Shown in pieces: positions 46,319 to 57,864 of a stretch of DNA of 64,000 nucleotides. Positions within the stretch are counted from its first letter, which is position 1. Every line of letters starts with the position of its first letter. The translations under genes were made by a program, and so were the position numbers. The notes beneath the pieces are model-generated. The model was not told where the DNA came from. It did not search any database and saw nothing but the letters and a program-made list of their open reading frames with translations. The stretch is from Thamnidium elegans (Eukaryota; Mucoromycota; Mucoromycetes; Mucorales; Mucoraceae), in NCBI GenBank assembly GCA_025201345.1, contig JAIXMG010000005.1, positions 124,001 through 188,000 of the forward strand, in the 5' to 3' direction.

Positions 46319-48766
46319 ATGCCAGTAGCAACAACTACTAGCAACCCATCATGGAGTAATTCAGATCCTGCCGATACTCGTATCGCAGTTATAGAAACTA
46401 GTTTTGTAGTTTCTAACCGACCTTGTACTGTAAGTATTTTGTCAGAAAAAAAAAATGCTCTTGTCTAAACTATCTCATATTAGATGTTTCATCTTATCTT
46501 GGAAGATAAAACCAATCATTATTCACTTGTCCGATTTATGAATGATTTTACCGAGTTAGACAAGCTTGTAAGTACATTTTTAAAAAAGAAAAATAAAATA
46601 AAATAAAAAAGTTCCCAAAAGAGAAAAAAAACATGTTTCCTAATTCAACAAATAGCTTCATAAGCATTTTCCCAAACAACGGATTCCTCTGCCGAAGCTA
46701 ACTGACGCATTTTCCACCAAAAAGCGATCACTCTTCTCAATCAAAAAGAGAAAATCCAACGCGAAGCTCTTGGAGAATTACCTCTACCAATGCATCAACA
46801 ACCGTATCGGCCATTCATCTTTATTCCGTGACTTTTTATCTGCACAAAGAGATGAAGACAAAGTCATCTCCAAGAGCTCAGTGCACAAGCTTGTAGTACA
46901 ACATGTTACACGAACCAACTCACATGAACAACCTGTGCATGTTACACCAGCTTATAATACCCATAGCTGTCAACACGATCGCTTTTCACCTCTATCCTCT
47001 CCTCCCTCTTCTTTTTCAGACCACTCTTCAGCTGTTTCGCTCCATAACTCCATTGCTGATTTCCCTGATTATGGCTACCACAGCAACTTGACTTCGCAAG
47101 ATATCGTTTGCTCTTCAATGAGCGAACAAGAAGACGAAAAATGTTCATCTCCATCTGCTATTCATGATTTCCAACTTATCAAAGTCTTGGGAAAAGGTGC
47201 TACCGGAAAGGTAAAAATTATACAACGTAAAAAAAAAAAAAAAAAAAAAAAAAAAACTAAATCTTCACTTTTTTGTAGGTTATTTTAGTTCGACATCAAA
47301 CATCTCAAAAACTATATGCTCTTAAATCAATGACAAAAGCTTGGCATATCACCGAACGAGAAGTAAGTCATATCCGAACCGAGCGCGACATTTTAGCTAC
47401 GATTGCCGAGATCCACCACCCATTCCTTGTGCGCCTTCATCAAGCCTTCCAAGACCACCAAAACCTATACCTGGTGCTTGACTACCACGCCGGCGCCGAC
47501 CTCTCCACGTTATTACAACGGTGCCACTCGATCCCCGAAACCATCTGCCGTATCTACGCCGCCGAAATCATCATGGGTTTACAAGAACTACACCGTCACT
47601 CCATCTTATACCGAGACTTGAAACCCGAGAACGTGCTTGTCGCCGCCGACGGCCACCTGGTCCTGACCGACTTTGGGCTCTCCAAGATGTTTGACCACAG
47701 TGATACCTATTACCACCGCACCACTACCTTCTGCGGCACACCCGATTACATGGCCCCTGAAATCATCTTACAAGAAGAAGAGTACTCCTACGCTGCCGAT
47801 TACTGGAGCTTTGGTACCATGCTGTACGAGATGTTGACCGGCATCACCCCTTTTGCTGCTGAAACACACGACCAAATGTATCAACGTGTCCTGTTTGACG
47901 ATTTAATCTTTCCAAACAACTTTGACCCCGACGCCGCTGATTTGATCACCGGCTTCTTGCGTCGAGACCCATTTACCAGACTCAGCGATGTATACAACGT
48001 CCGTACCCATCCTTACTTTACACGCCATTTAAACTGGAAAGACGTGCATGCCAAACGCGTGCAACCTAGTTACATACCTGCTCGACAATTCGAAACCGAT
48101 CTGTGTAATTTCGACCCCGACTTTTTAAACATGTCTCTTGCTGTCGATGAAGAAGACTCGAGTCTGTACAGACAAAGATGGCATCCTGGTATACGTCCTG
48201 CCGGATTAAACAAGAACGCTTTCCGAGGCTACTCTTATATCCAAGACGACACCCGTCATATAACCTATCAATCAGAAATGTCGTTTTCGACAGAAGAGTA
48301 TATATCCGATGACGAAGATGATGAATATTATCGAATAACAGAACAAGCAATGATCGATTCATTTATACATCATTTACCCGTCCCTTCAATCACACCCAAC
48401 TCGCAGGTTTCACAAGCTGGTTTAAAAAGATCTTTAAGGCCTACGGTTGCACCATCCACTGCTATGGATTCCTCCACATTTAATTATAATCAAGACATAG
48501 GAATCCCGATGGATTTAGATCATCCTACTACTTACGACACCAACGATGCTGCACATGATTTAATCGATCAGTTATTTGACGATATGCAAGTACCTTCTTT
48601 CGCAAGAGGTCCAAGCACATCAAAGAAAGACTTGAAACGTCCTTTATCTGTAGATCGATCAAACAGATTGGAACCGGTTCCTTTCAATTATAATCAAAAC
48701 ATTAGGAACTCAAAAATCATGAATTCCACTGTAAAAGATGATGATCTTTCTACTTGGAGATCTTGA
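46319..48766 (+). CDS. AGC-family serine/threonine kinase with N-terminal PX-like domain
   Basis: Exons: 46319-46429, 46484-46567, 46656-47210, 47279-48766; in frame, 745 residues. Residues about 18-110 form a PX-like phosphoinositide-binding fold (RIAVIETSFVVSNRPC, SLVRFMNDFTELDKLHKHF, RIPLPKL). A Ser-rich linker follows. The kinase domain is at about 240-500: GKGATGKV loop, YALKSMTKA, YRDLKPENVL (about 362), DFGLSK, TTTFCGTPDYMAPE and DYWSFGTMLYEMLTG. The TFCGTP activation loop and the tail ANFDPDFLNMS-like CNFDPDFLNMS at about 528 (AGC turn region) identify the AGC family. The long C-terminal tail has no known domain and no obvious FxxFS/TY hydrophobic motif. PX plus AGC recalls SGK3-like kinases; orthology is not proven. 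Exon 4 is much richer in GC than the rest. Confidence 0.85.
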
Positions 48767-48923
48767 ATGTATACATTCTAATCTTTTTATATAATTCTCT
48801 TTTTCATCACTTTAGGTTCTTCTTTTTATATCACATCATGAATTCGCCTCTTTTTATTATTACTCTTTTCTTTTATATATATAGCTTTATGAATGCATAT
48901 GCTGGTACATGTTAATTCTTTTC

Positions 48924-48966
48924 CCTCCTCCTCCTCCTCCTCCTCCTCCTCCTCCTCCTCCTCCTC
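48924..48966 (+). repeat. CTC trinucleotide microsatellite
   Basis: About 14 tandem CTC units in the downstream flank of the PX-AGC kinase gene, between it and the convergent ERCC1 gene. Non-coding. Confidence 0.95.
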
Positions 48967-49033
48967 TAATGTACTATGACCACTCACTTTTTTTTTTTTT
49001 TTCTCATTAAAAAAAAAAAAACCAATCTCTTTT

Positions 49034-49906
49034 TTAATTCTTTGGCTTTTTATTTGCTAAAAAAGGTTGTTTCCAAACCTGCTGTAGTCTTTTAACTTTC
49101 TGCTCGCCAAAGCCAGGACACATGGCCAACGCTTCCGTTTTGGCATCCACGATATTTTTCAAGCACCCAAACGTCGACAGCAACGTCAACACATCTGTCT
49201 TATTGACGCTTTTAATACTTGTTAAACAATCCGTCATTTTAGCCAAATACTCGTCTTGAACCTTTTCTCGAATAAAATCGGGGGTTTTGTTCTGCAGCCA
49301 TCGATAGCTTTCCAAGTATCTACCTGCTTCTTCTAAACTCCACGCCAGCATCAGTGTAAAATCACTCAGTATAGCTGCACGGTTAATCTCCTGTAACGAC
49401 GCATGATGCGCATCCGTATCCACATACACCAACAAGATACGACACACATACGCATGCTGCAGTTCTTGTAACCGGTCGTAGATATACGTCGGATACAACC
49501 GATGGTATCTTAGACTGAGGTACACAATACCCGTCGTTTGACCAGCAACAAAATCCGCTTTAATGTAGTCAGAAGGTTCCCAAGGTACGTTATGGATATG
49601 TTTTAAAATAGGGTTCTTTTGTTGTGTAGGTTTTACAAGTATCGTATTTCCTGAGGCTCGTTTATAATTAGACCGGACATTAGATGAAGAAGAATCTAAC
49701 GGAGTGTTTAATGTATTGTGAGGTACATTAGCAGCTGGTGTTTCAACAGGCGGTGCTGTACTAGCAGCTGATGCCAATACTGATTCCGAAGCTAATGCTC
49801 GTTTGGATCTAAACAAATTGGGGAGTTGTTTTGACTGATTAGCAAGTAATTCTTCTACTTGTTCATATGAAGGTATATTTAAAGTTTTCTTTGGCGTTTC
49901 AGACAT
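49034..49906 (-). CDS. RAD10: DNA repair protein ERCC1/RAD10/SWI10
   Basis: Non-catalytic partner of the XPF/RAD1 nuclease, cutting 5' of lesions in nucleotide excision repair and crosslink repair. Single exon, 290 residues, ATG at 49906. The N-terminal 90 residues are disordered. The central domain starts NPILKHIHNVPWEPSDY and holds DFVAGQTTGIVYLSLRYH, RLYPTYIYDRLQEL and RILLVYVDTDAHHASLQEI. The C-terminal tandem helix-hairpin-helix domain includes SVNKTDVLTLLSTFG and ALAMCPGFGEQKVKRL. The central domain lacks nuclease residues, as expected. This gene has no intron although its neighbours on this strand have many. Confidence 0.95.
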   Translation of the reverse strand: MSETPKKTLNIPSYEQVEELLANQSKQLPNLFRSKRALASESVLASAASTAPPVETPAANVPHNTLNTPLDSSSSNVRSNYKRASGNTILVKPTQQKNPILKHIHNVPWEPSDYIKADFVAGQTTGIVYLSLRYHRLYPTYIYDRLQELQHAYVCRILLVYVDTDAHHASLQEINRAAILSDFTLMLAWSLEEAGRYLESYRWLQNKTPDFIREKVQDEYLAKMTDCLTSIKSVNKTDVLTLLSTFGCLKNIVDAKTEALAMCPGFGEQKVKRLQQVWKQPFLANKKPKN

Positions 49907-50017
49907 GATATATATATATAAAAAAAAGGTGCGATAAAAAGTAAAAAAGGTGCAATAATAATAATAATAAAAAAAAAACTGCGCCAAAAATGGGTTTTTA
50001 TATAAGCGTGACCATTA

Positions 50018-50052
<35 letters not shown>

Positions 50053-50135
50053 TTAAATGCATTTATTTATAATTACAGTCAAGAACTTGAGATATTTATC
50101 TAATGAGGGAGGGGGGGGGGGGAACTACGACCATT

Positions 50136-53100
50136 CTACTCATCGTCGTCCAACTCTTTCAAGTAGGCCAACAATCTCCTTTTATGGATGATACCAAGAT
50201 ACCGACCGTTTGAATGTGTTACACATACATATCTGGCACCAAGTTTGGTAAACATGTCCATAAGTAATGTCATTGAAGCGTTTTGATTAATTGTAAGAGG
50301 TGCCTACGAAAAAAAAATATATAAATAAATAAAATGTATTTTACCCAACAACAAAAAACATACGTGATCAATATATGGGGTAAAATCATTCAATGATTGT
50401 TTAGGTGTAGGAGTTTCTTCCAAATCCTGATAGGACGCTAACAAATCCCTAACAGGTGTCTTCAAGTCATCATTCCCAGTTGGATCTAAATTCGTCACGC
50501 GATTAAAGTAACAAGGGACTTGATCTATTTCTTGTTCTGCCATGGAATTCTTTAAAGTCTTTTCTAACTGTTCCATGCCGTGAGATACTTCCGTAGTGGC
50601 TATATAGCCTTCTAAAATATCTCCGTCGCTTAATATAGGGAATCCACCGTCTTCAGCGTACCCCATCGCTCCAATGATAGATAGCTTGTGTTTGAGTCTA
50701 CTAATAGTAATCGTCTCATCGGCGTCAATAGTAGAGAGGTATTCTGTTATATCCATAATGGTCATTGTATGGATATACTCGCGTCTGGATTCCAAGTAGG
50801 GGTATTGTTTAAGCTCAATTAATAAATCATAAATTCCTTCTACAAACATGGCATCAGCAACCCATTTAGCGACCTAAAAAAAACACACATGTAAACAAAA
50901 TATGTCATTACGCATCAAATAATGGAAAAACGTTTTACCATAACCGCAATCATAATTGGCTAATATATAAAAAAAAAAATACATTAATAAAAAATGAATG
51001 ACAAAAAGAGAGATATTATTTACCAAAGCATAAGTTAAAGAATAAGTTAATTCAAACATGATTACCACCAAAGAAACTACACAAAAAAAAAGGGCCTTAA
51101 TAAATACACAATAAAACTCCCCCACCCTTATTTTCTCTTTACTTGTTGTTCTGGTAACGCCAGCTAATCCAGCAGCCGCTCCAACAATAGCGTAGACACC
51201 TGGAATCACACACTCTCCACGTGTCGCAAAATCTTGAGCACATGCTGTGAACGGCCAAGAGCTAGTATATGTTAGTGTTAGATACTGCATAATGAGACCA
51301 ATAATTCTTCCGGTGACGGCTCCAATAATCAAACTAGGCAAGAAGATGCCACCAGGAACCGTACATCCAAACGTAACCATTGTTAGTCCCATTTTAATGA
51401 TCAGTGTCGTAATTAATAAATAAAGAAGGTTTGGGATTTCTGCGACTGTACGACTGTATATGATTGTAAGTCTTTTTTCTTTTTCTTTTTTATATATAAT
51501 ATATATATTTCTTACGCGCAAAGACCACCATTATCATTTGTTGGAGAACATTCAGAAAATAAATGTGCTGCGAATTCACTTAAACCCAATCTAGTATATA
51601 TAAAAAAATATATATGAATACATGTATATTTTTCTACATATAGATTGTATTTACCTTGAGAATGGATTCCAATAACTGATAAGAGCAGTCGCAAGCATAA
51701 TACATACAACTTCTGTGATGGGGTATTTACCAATCACTGTTGACTTTCTTAAATGCTGATACTTGATATTAAAGTATGTTACAAATGCACCAAAGAATCC
51801 CTGGAAAAAAAAAAAAGGAATCACAAGTTTAAAAAGGGGGAGGAGGGTCAGTAACACATTTGAGTCAATTATGCCAAAAAGTCATTTTACCGCAAATGCA
51901 CCGCAAATTATTAAAGGAACCAATTCAAATAAATGATATTCTTTATCATATGAGACTTGAAATAATACGATTTTCGCGGTCCCAAAAGGGTCAGTAATCT
52001 ATAAAATTAAGCTTAAAAAAAAACAGATGATATTAACCTTAAAATATATTTACCTTTAAAACAACTGCTGCAACCATTGCACAACAATAACTACGAATCA
52101 TGGTCTTCATTGGGAAATAATAACTCACTTCTTCTAAACTGAATAAGACACCTCCGATAGGTGCGCCAAATGCGACTGCAACACCTGCTGAGGCTGCTGC
52201 AGATAGAATTTCTCTTCTTTTACCTAAATCCCAAATAGAAGGGTGAATACGAATCATAAAAATGATGTTTACCTAATAACTTACTTTCATTTTTATTAAA
52301 CTTGGGAAACAATCGACAAGCGATATTTCCTGCCGAACAAGCCAAATGAACAAACGGACCTTCTTTTCCACAAGTTAAACCGGCAGAAGTAGAAAATATC
52401 TATATTTGTTCAAGTTAGAAAAAAAAAATTTTGAGGGATTTAAATAATATATATATATATTACCATTCCAATACTTTTAACAACAAGAGTCTTGATACCC
52501 AAAAACCCTTTAATTACAAATCCACCCAAGATCACTTTGACTTCGGGTATACCAGAACCGGCACTATAATATGCATATTTGGTTTCATACCGAGGTGGAT
52601 CCATTGCCTCGTACTTGAGCGTGGAAGGGTCGCCTCGATTGCTATTTAAAGACAGCGTATCGAATTGCATTGAGGCCATCGAAGGCGATTTTGAAAATGG
52701 AACTGGTTTTGAAGGTGCTCTTACTGTGACTTTTTCTGCTGTGTATTTTACCATCACTGCTGCAATGAATGAAAATGTCAACTAAAATATTTTTCGGTTT
52801 AGTATATATAAAAAATTTGATTTTTTTTTTTTCTTACTCCAAATAATGTATACATGATCATGGCAGTATAATAAGTTGCATTTTCTCCTTCTACTTTAAA
52901 AACCTGTGGCCACGTTCTCCATGCATCACATAACTCTTCTAATATATACATATATATATTATATTGAATGAGTTTTTGTTAATTACTAGTTTTACTAATT
53001 TATGTACCTTCTTTTCCCCAGCAGCAAAAATTACTATTCAATCTCCAATTGGTTGAGCAATAACCATGTTTTAAGTCAGACATCCATTCTTGAACTACAT

Positions 53101-53618
53101 CAATGAACCAAGCAATCACTGCAACTACGCAACCGATCAAGATGACTAAAATCCATGCTTGTGATGCATCACTTGCCTTCATTATTTCTCCTCTAATACC
53201 TGGAATTTCTCGAAATTTCCGTCTACGAACGCCTTCTTTAATTCTATCATGAATCCAATCTAGAATATGAAGAACGTCAAAAAAAAAAACGCTATTTATT
53301 TATTTATTTTTTTTTATTTTTTTTACCTATACTAGAATAGGATTCGCTCCAAACTCTTATACCAGTGTTTTCTTTAACTAAGCCTTGCCTGTCCTCGTCA
53401 TAGGATCCTGTACGCTTGTTAAACCATTTAAATCTATTGTGTAATACATTTTCATTGGACGCTGGAACCGATGTGGGAAATGTGAATGATTCCTGTTCAC
53501 GGAAAGGAGAAGGCAATGGTATAGACAGTAATGAATTATCTTCCGTATAATTTCTTGGTATATTAGATGTTCTACGACGATCTAATAAAGATGTCCTTTC
53601 CGAAGTAGTATCACTCAT
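50136..53618 (-). CDS. GEF1: CLC-type chloride/proton exchanger (GEF1/CLC-3-5-like), 14 exons
   Basis: Exons: 53618-53327, 53259-53008, 52938-52838, 52781-52464, 52399-52285, 52223-52054, 51998-51891, 51800-51655, 51590-51516, 51453-51143, 51076-51024, 50959-50939, 50873-50364, 50303-50136; in frame, 879 residues. CLC signatures in order: [18 protein letters not shown] (gating Glu present), [11 protein letters not shown] (the inner proton Glu present), [10 protein letters not shown] and [10 protein letters not shown]. The presence of both glutamates predicts a 2Cl-/H+ exchanger rather than a channel. Two CBS domains follow (from about residue 665 and at the C terminus). Exon 12 is a 21-nt microexon, PIMIAVM, whose position between SLTYAL and VAKWVADA fits the family exactly. 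Likely site: Golgi, endosome or vacuole membrane, with a role in luminal pH and copper/iron handling as in yeast. Confidence 0.94.
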
Positions 53619-56160
53619 TCAATAATAATAATAATAATAATAAAAAAGAAAATAGAAATCAATATAATTTCCTTCCTATTTATATAAAATAATTAGTTAA
53701 TTTTCTGGTGACACTTTTTTTTTTTTTTTTTTTTTTTGTTGTTGTTCAAGTGATGTATGATTATTTTATAAATCACGGGTCAAATGAAATGATGAAATCA
53801 AATCGTCGTGAATGAATAGGTTTCTGTAATATAATTGAAACACAGCGATTATTTTTTTTGACATTATTACTGTACAACTTGAAAATTATTCTATTTTCAT
53901 CCGCTCATTTAATAATAAACTGTTTCAGAGGGTCTGTGCGAGCTATAAAACCAAATCGTCACTCATCAGCATAATAAAGTGTAGGAAGGGGCTTCTTTAA
54001 CGTTTCAATACATTTTTCTAGTTTTCTGTCATTCGTTTATTTATATTACAGGAAAAAAAAAAAAAAAAAAAAAAGTCCGATAAGTGTGATACAGAATCAA
54101 AGAAATGTTCTTGTTAATACACGCAGTGTAAGCAGAAAAATCTGTATCCATGTTCCCATTACATAACAACGTATAAACTTTTTTTTAATTTTGATAATCT
54201 CTCTTTTGCTTTAGGTTTCCAAATATTTATTGCATCAGTAAATAAAAAGTTCCGTTTACAGAAAATCATTCACTATTCAGATACCGAGAAAAAAAGGGGT
54301 TTACTCTAAACAGGTTTTTTGTTTACTATAAATTAAATATACCGAAAGAACTTTATCACTCGCCCAAATAAACTTTTTTTTTTCTGTCTGAAACTTCAAG
54401 GTGCCCCCTGGGGGGAGGGGGGGGGGTTTATAAAAAAAAAATGACCGAGATCTACAATTGTTTATTGTTCATTCTATTTAGCCTTTCCTGAATTCTACCG
54501 GTTATGCTAGAATAAGAAAAGAAAAAAAAAGGGGGGGGGAATGTTACTGTTTTGTTAAATATCGCCGTAGTGTCAGATTTCATATACAGGAGTGCCACAA
54601 ACAAATATAAAACAAAACGCCCTTTTTTCTCTGTACATCTTTTTTTTTTTTTTTTTTTTTGTAATCGTGCCTTTATATTTTCTAGTTAATAAAGCTATCA
54701 TTTAATTACAAGCTTCTAGTACACTATCGCATCTTTTTTTTTTCTTTTTTTTAAAATGCATACATGAAAAATGGGCAAAATATCTCTTAATTCCCATGAT
54801 GCCAAGACAAAAGAAACTTCCCCTGTTTATTAAAATACTTCCTAGCTAAATTTTTGTTGTTACGGACAATTCTAAATATTTAATAGAGTACATATATACT
54901 AGAGCCAAAACCAAAATAGAATTATTGTCCAAATGAAGCATTTTATATTGATTAGATCAATACCTGGTAAAAAGTAAAGATTGCATATCACAGTAGACTA
55001 AGAGATACATATGCACATTTATAATTCGTACGCGTAATAGTATAGGCTTACATACCTTGCAGTTCTTTATTTAAACTAATTGGAAAGAGATAGTACCTGT
55101 ATTACTCACAAAATTAAATAAAAAAGCTTATGAAAAAAAAAATTTACGGAGTGCAAGTAACATAAAGATTCTTGGAAAAAACCTTAACAAGATTACACAC
55201 AAATGGCTTGTATTTCTTATTAAAAAAAAGATAATATGTAATGCAATTACTTTTTATCGCCAAGATATTCACCCTACATCCTTTTTTTTTTTCGATCATT
55301 TCGTAGCAACAAAAAAAAAAAAAAAATTATGCGTGCATAACAAACACTACAAATAAATAAAAAAATTGACAGAATGAAAGAAAATCTTTTACTTCCATAA
55401 GAAGTTTTTCCTCCCCTTACTTGAGGCGAAATACGTATTTGGTTAGGTTTTTTAATACTGAAATCACATGCGACAAAATATTTGGGTCATATCACTTTAG
55501 TTAAAAAAAAAACACACATACGAAAAATTATATTGAATTACATTTTAATATATTTTTCAATACAGATATAATACTTTATTCAGTGCTATTGAACTTTTAT
55601 TTGTGTTTGAAAGTACAATTAAAGTATTAAAATAAAATAATAAAAAAAAAAGCTTAAATCGTCTTTAATTCCCAAGAGTAGTGATTGGTACCTTTTTTAA
55701 GTCATGTTATTATTTTATTACAGATGACGTTTTTTTTTTTAATTGTGCAACCAAAGTCAATCAAAAACGTTATTTCTTTGTGTGTGTGTATATCAGTTAT
55801 TAAAGCGTAATAATAATATATAAAACTCCTACTAAAGGAAGAGCAAAAAAAAAATATGATAAAATGAAAGAAATTGAGAGGAATGACCTTTTTGGGTTCG
55901 CTAGCCATTCCAAATGTTAAACTGTCATACACAATAGAACCCCATTTTAAACAAGCAACAGCTTTAAAAAATTGACATTCAGACTCGCATACTAGGTGTA
56001 ACATTTTGTACGACGCTAATATTGATATATACGCTTTTCTTTTTTAGCGCGCTCCTGGAAAATAATATCGTTGTTCGTACAATATAATTCTGCGTATAAC
56101 CCCAAGCTGAGGACTATAAAAAATGTAGCCATCACATATTGTTTTTATTTTATTTTTTTG
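53619..56160. other. Long gene-free AT-rich region
   Basis: Homopolymers of A, T and G dominate (for example G runs near 54420 and 54535). A short minus-strand stretch at 56004-55885 (ECQFFKAVACLKWGSIVYD, then SLTFGMASEPKK) reads like an exon but stands alone. Nothing else recognised. Confidence 0.4.
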
Positions 56161-56204
56161 CAGCTTCAACAAGTGCCACTGATGAGCCACCCTCTGCTAC
56201 TACG

Positions 56205-57184
56205 ATGAAATGGATATAGTTATTAAATTAAAAAAAGAAAAAGTCGATCATCTTCTTGGGAAAATCAAAGATATCGAAGCCTAGATGATAATTATATATA
56301 AAAAAAAATATATATTGAAGAGGAGAGTGTGATGTTGCCAAATTATGATAACATAAAATAAAAAAAATAAAAGTAGGCGATGTAAAGCTATAGATATTCG
56401 ATGATATATTGTTTAGTAGACTATACAAAGCTTTTTAAGGCAAGCTGTGAAAAGCTACGTTGATGAGCTCAAACGGTTAATTGTAAGTATCCAATTTTAT
56501 ATTCATATTCGATACAATTTAAATGGCACCTTTGAATAGCCTGAAAAAAAGCTTATGTGAAACCAACGATAGCAAAAGAAAACAGCGGAAAATAACAATG
56601 GTGCTACATTTAAAAACAGTACTACCAACATCGGAGCCATTGGGACCATATTGCGCCACCCAACTATACTACTGTGCATGCCTCTTTTTTTTTCGTTTTA
56701 GCGCTGTGCATTAAGTCATAAGGTAACTTCGTTGAAGGGGGTATAATATTCTAATAGATTGTATTTCTTAGGAGGAAAAAAAGATGTCGCCGAAGATAGA
56801 AATGACACCAACTCAGCTAGTATTATCAAAACCAAAAAAAAAAGCATCATATTGATGAGACGAGAGAGGATTCTAGTGACAAACCTATTAGAACGTTTAA
56901 ACATAAAGATAACGTAAGTCCTGGTATAGTTTTCAAATAAATACTAACATTTGATTGTATGCTATTGGTATAGTCAGAGACTTTACAGAGTTTTTTTTTA
57001 GAAAACATTGAAATTTTTCCAACCCTTATAGGTTAATAAAACTCATTTAACAAAAGTAAGTGATAGAATGCTAATAAAGTTTTATTGACTAATCTAACTT
57101 TGAAGACAAGGTAGAGATGTTACCTGACACAATAAACTTTTACTGGATGATTAAGGTAAAATACGAGTGAATAATTCCAAACGC

Positions 57185-57216
<32 letters not shown>

Positions 57217-57360
57217 TGTTTGCTTTTTAGAACTTAGTACTGGAAACAATCAATGTTCTTTGTGATGAGCATATTAAGAAGTTACAAGACTGTATGTTTT
57301 CTTCCGGTTCCACTTAAAGTCTTCCTTTGTGAACCCTTTGATCATGAAATTACAAGAAGA
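56205..57360 (+). pseudogene. Decayed or error-containing multi-exon gene, product unknown
   Basis: Several exon-like pieces lie in order with splice signals: MDIVIKLKKEKVDHLLGKI then KDIEA stop (56210-56283); IFDDILFSRLYKAF (from 56394), shifted by one base at a T5 run to QAVKSYVDELKRLI and a GTAAGT donor at 56482; NNNGATFKNSTTNIGAIG (about 56590-56670); EEKKMSPKIEMTPTQLVL (about 56773-56825); VEMLPDTINFYWMIK ending at a GTAAAA donor (about 57110-57154); and, after a TTTTAG acceptor, NLVLETINVLCDEHIKKLQD (57231-57290). The last two join in frame. Others need single-base changes at homopolymers or have lost a donor. Helical, Leu/Lys-rich character overall. I cannot assign a family. Confidence 0.45.
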
Positions 57361-57864
57361 GGAGGATAAGAAGGGGTATGCGTAAGCTTGGCCTTTTTTT
57401 TTAATAAGTAAAATATATATATCCCTTGTCTTTTTTTTTATATGTCTAGTTATTTTCATGTGTCATAATGAAAGACTTTTCTAAGCGTGTTGTTTACACC
57501 ACTAGATGTTTGTGCCGAAACCTTAAAACTGAGTTTTATGCAAATGTTTACGTAAAGTAAAACAAGTCCGTTTTTGCTGCGACATCTTTTACTGCGGCAT
57601 CCTTTTTTTTTTTTTACAACTATCGTAGCAAGTGTTTGCTCTACAATTATATGTAATAGATCCAGTATATATAAACACACGAATAAATAAATAATGATAC
57701 ATCACTTGAAACTAGTATTTACTTTTTATCAACTTACCATAATGGCATTACGATTTTGAAGCCAGCTTACCTTTTTTTAAAGACAAAAAAAAAAAAAATT
57801 TACCTAGTTTTTTTTTTTTTCTTGTCTTTTACTGTCCCTTTTTTATATTACTTTAAAAAACCTT
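57361..57864. other. Upstream region of the ABCC transporter
   Basis: No supported gene. Dense T runs lie immediately before the start codon, as in other genes here. Presumed promoter. Confidence 0.4.
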
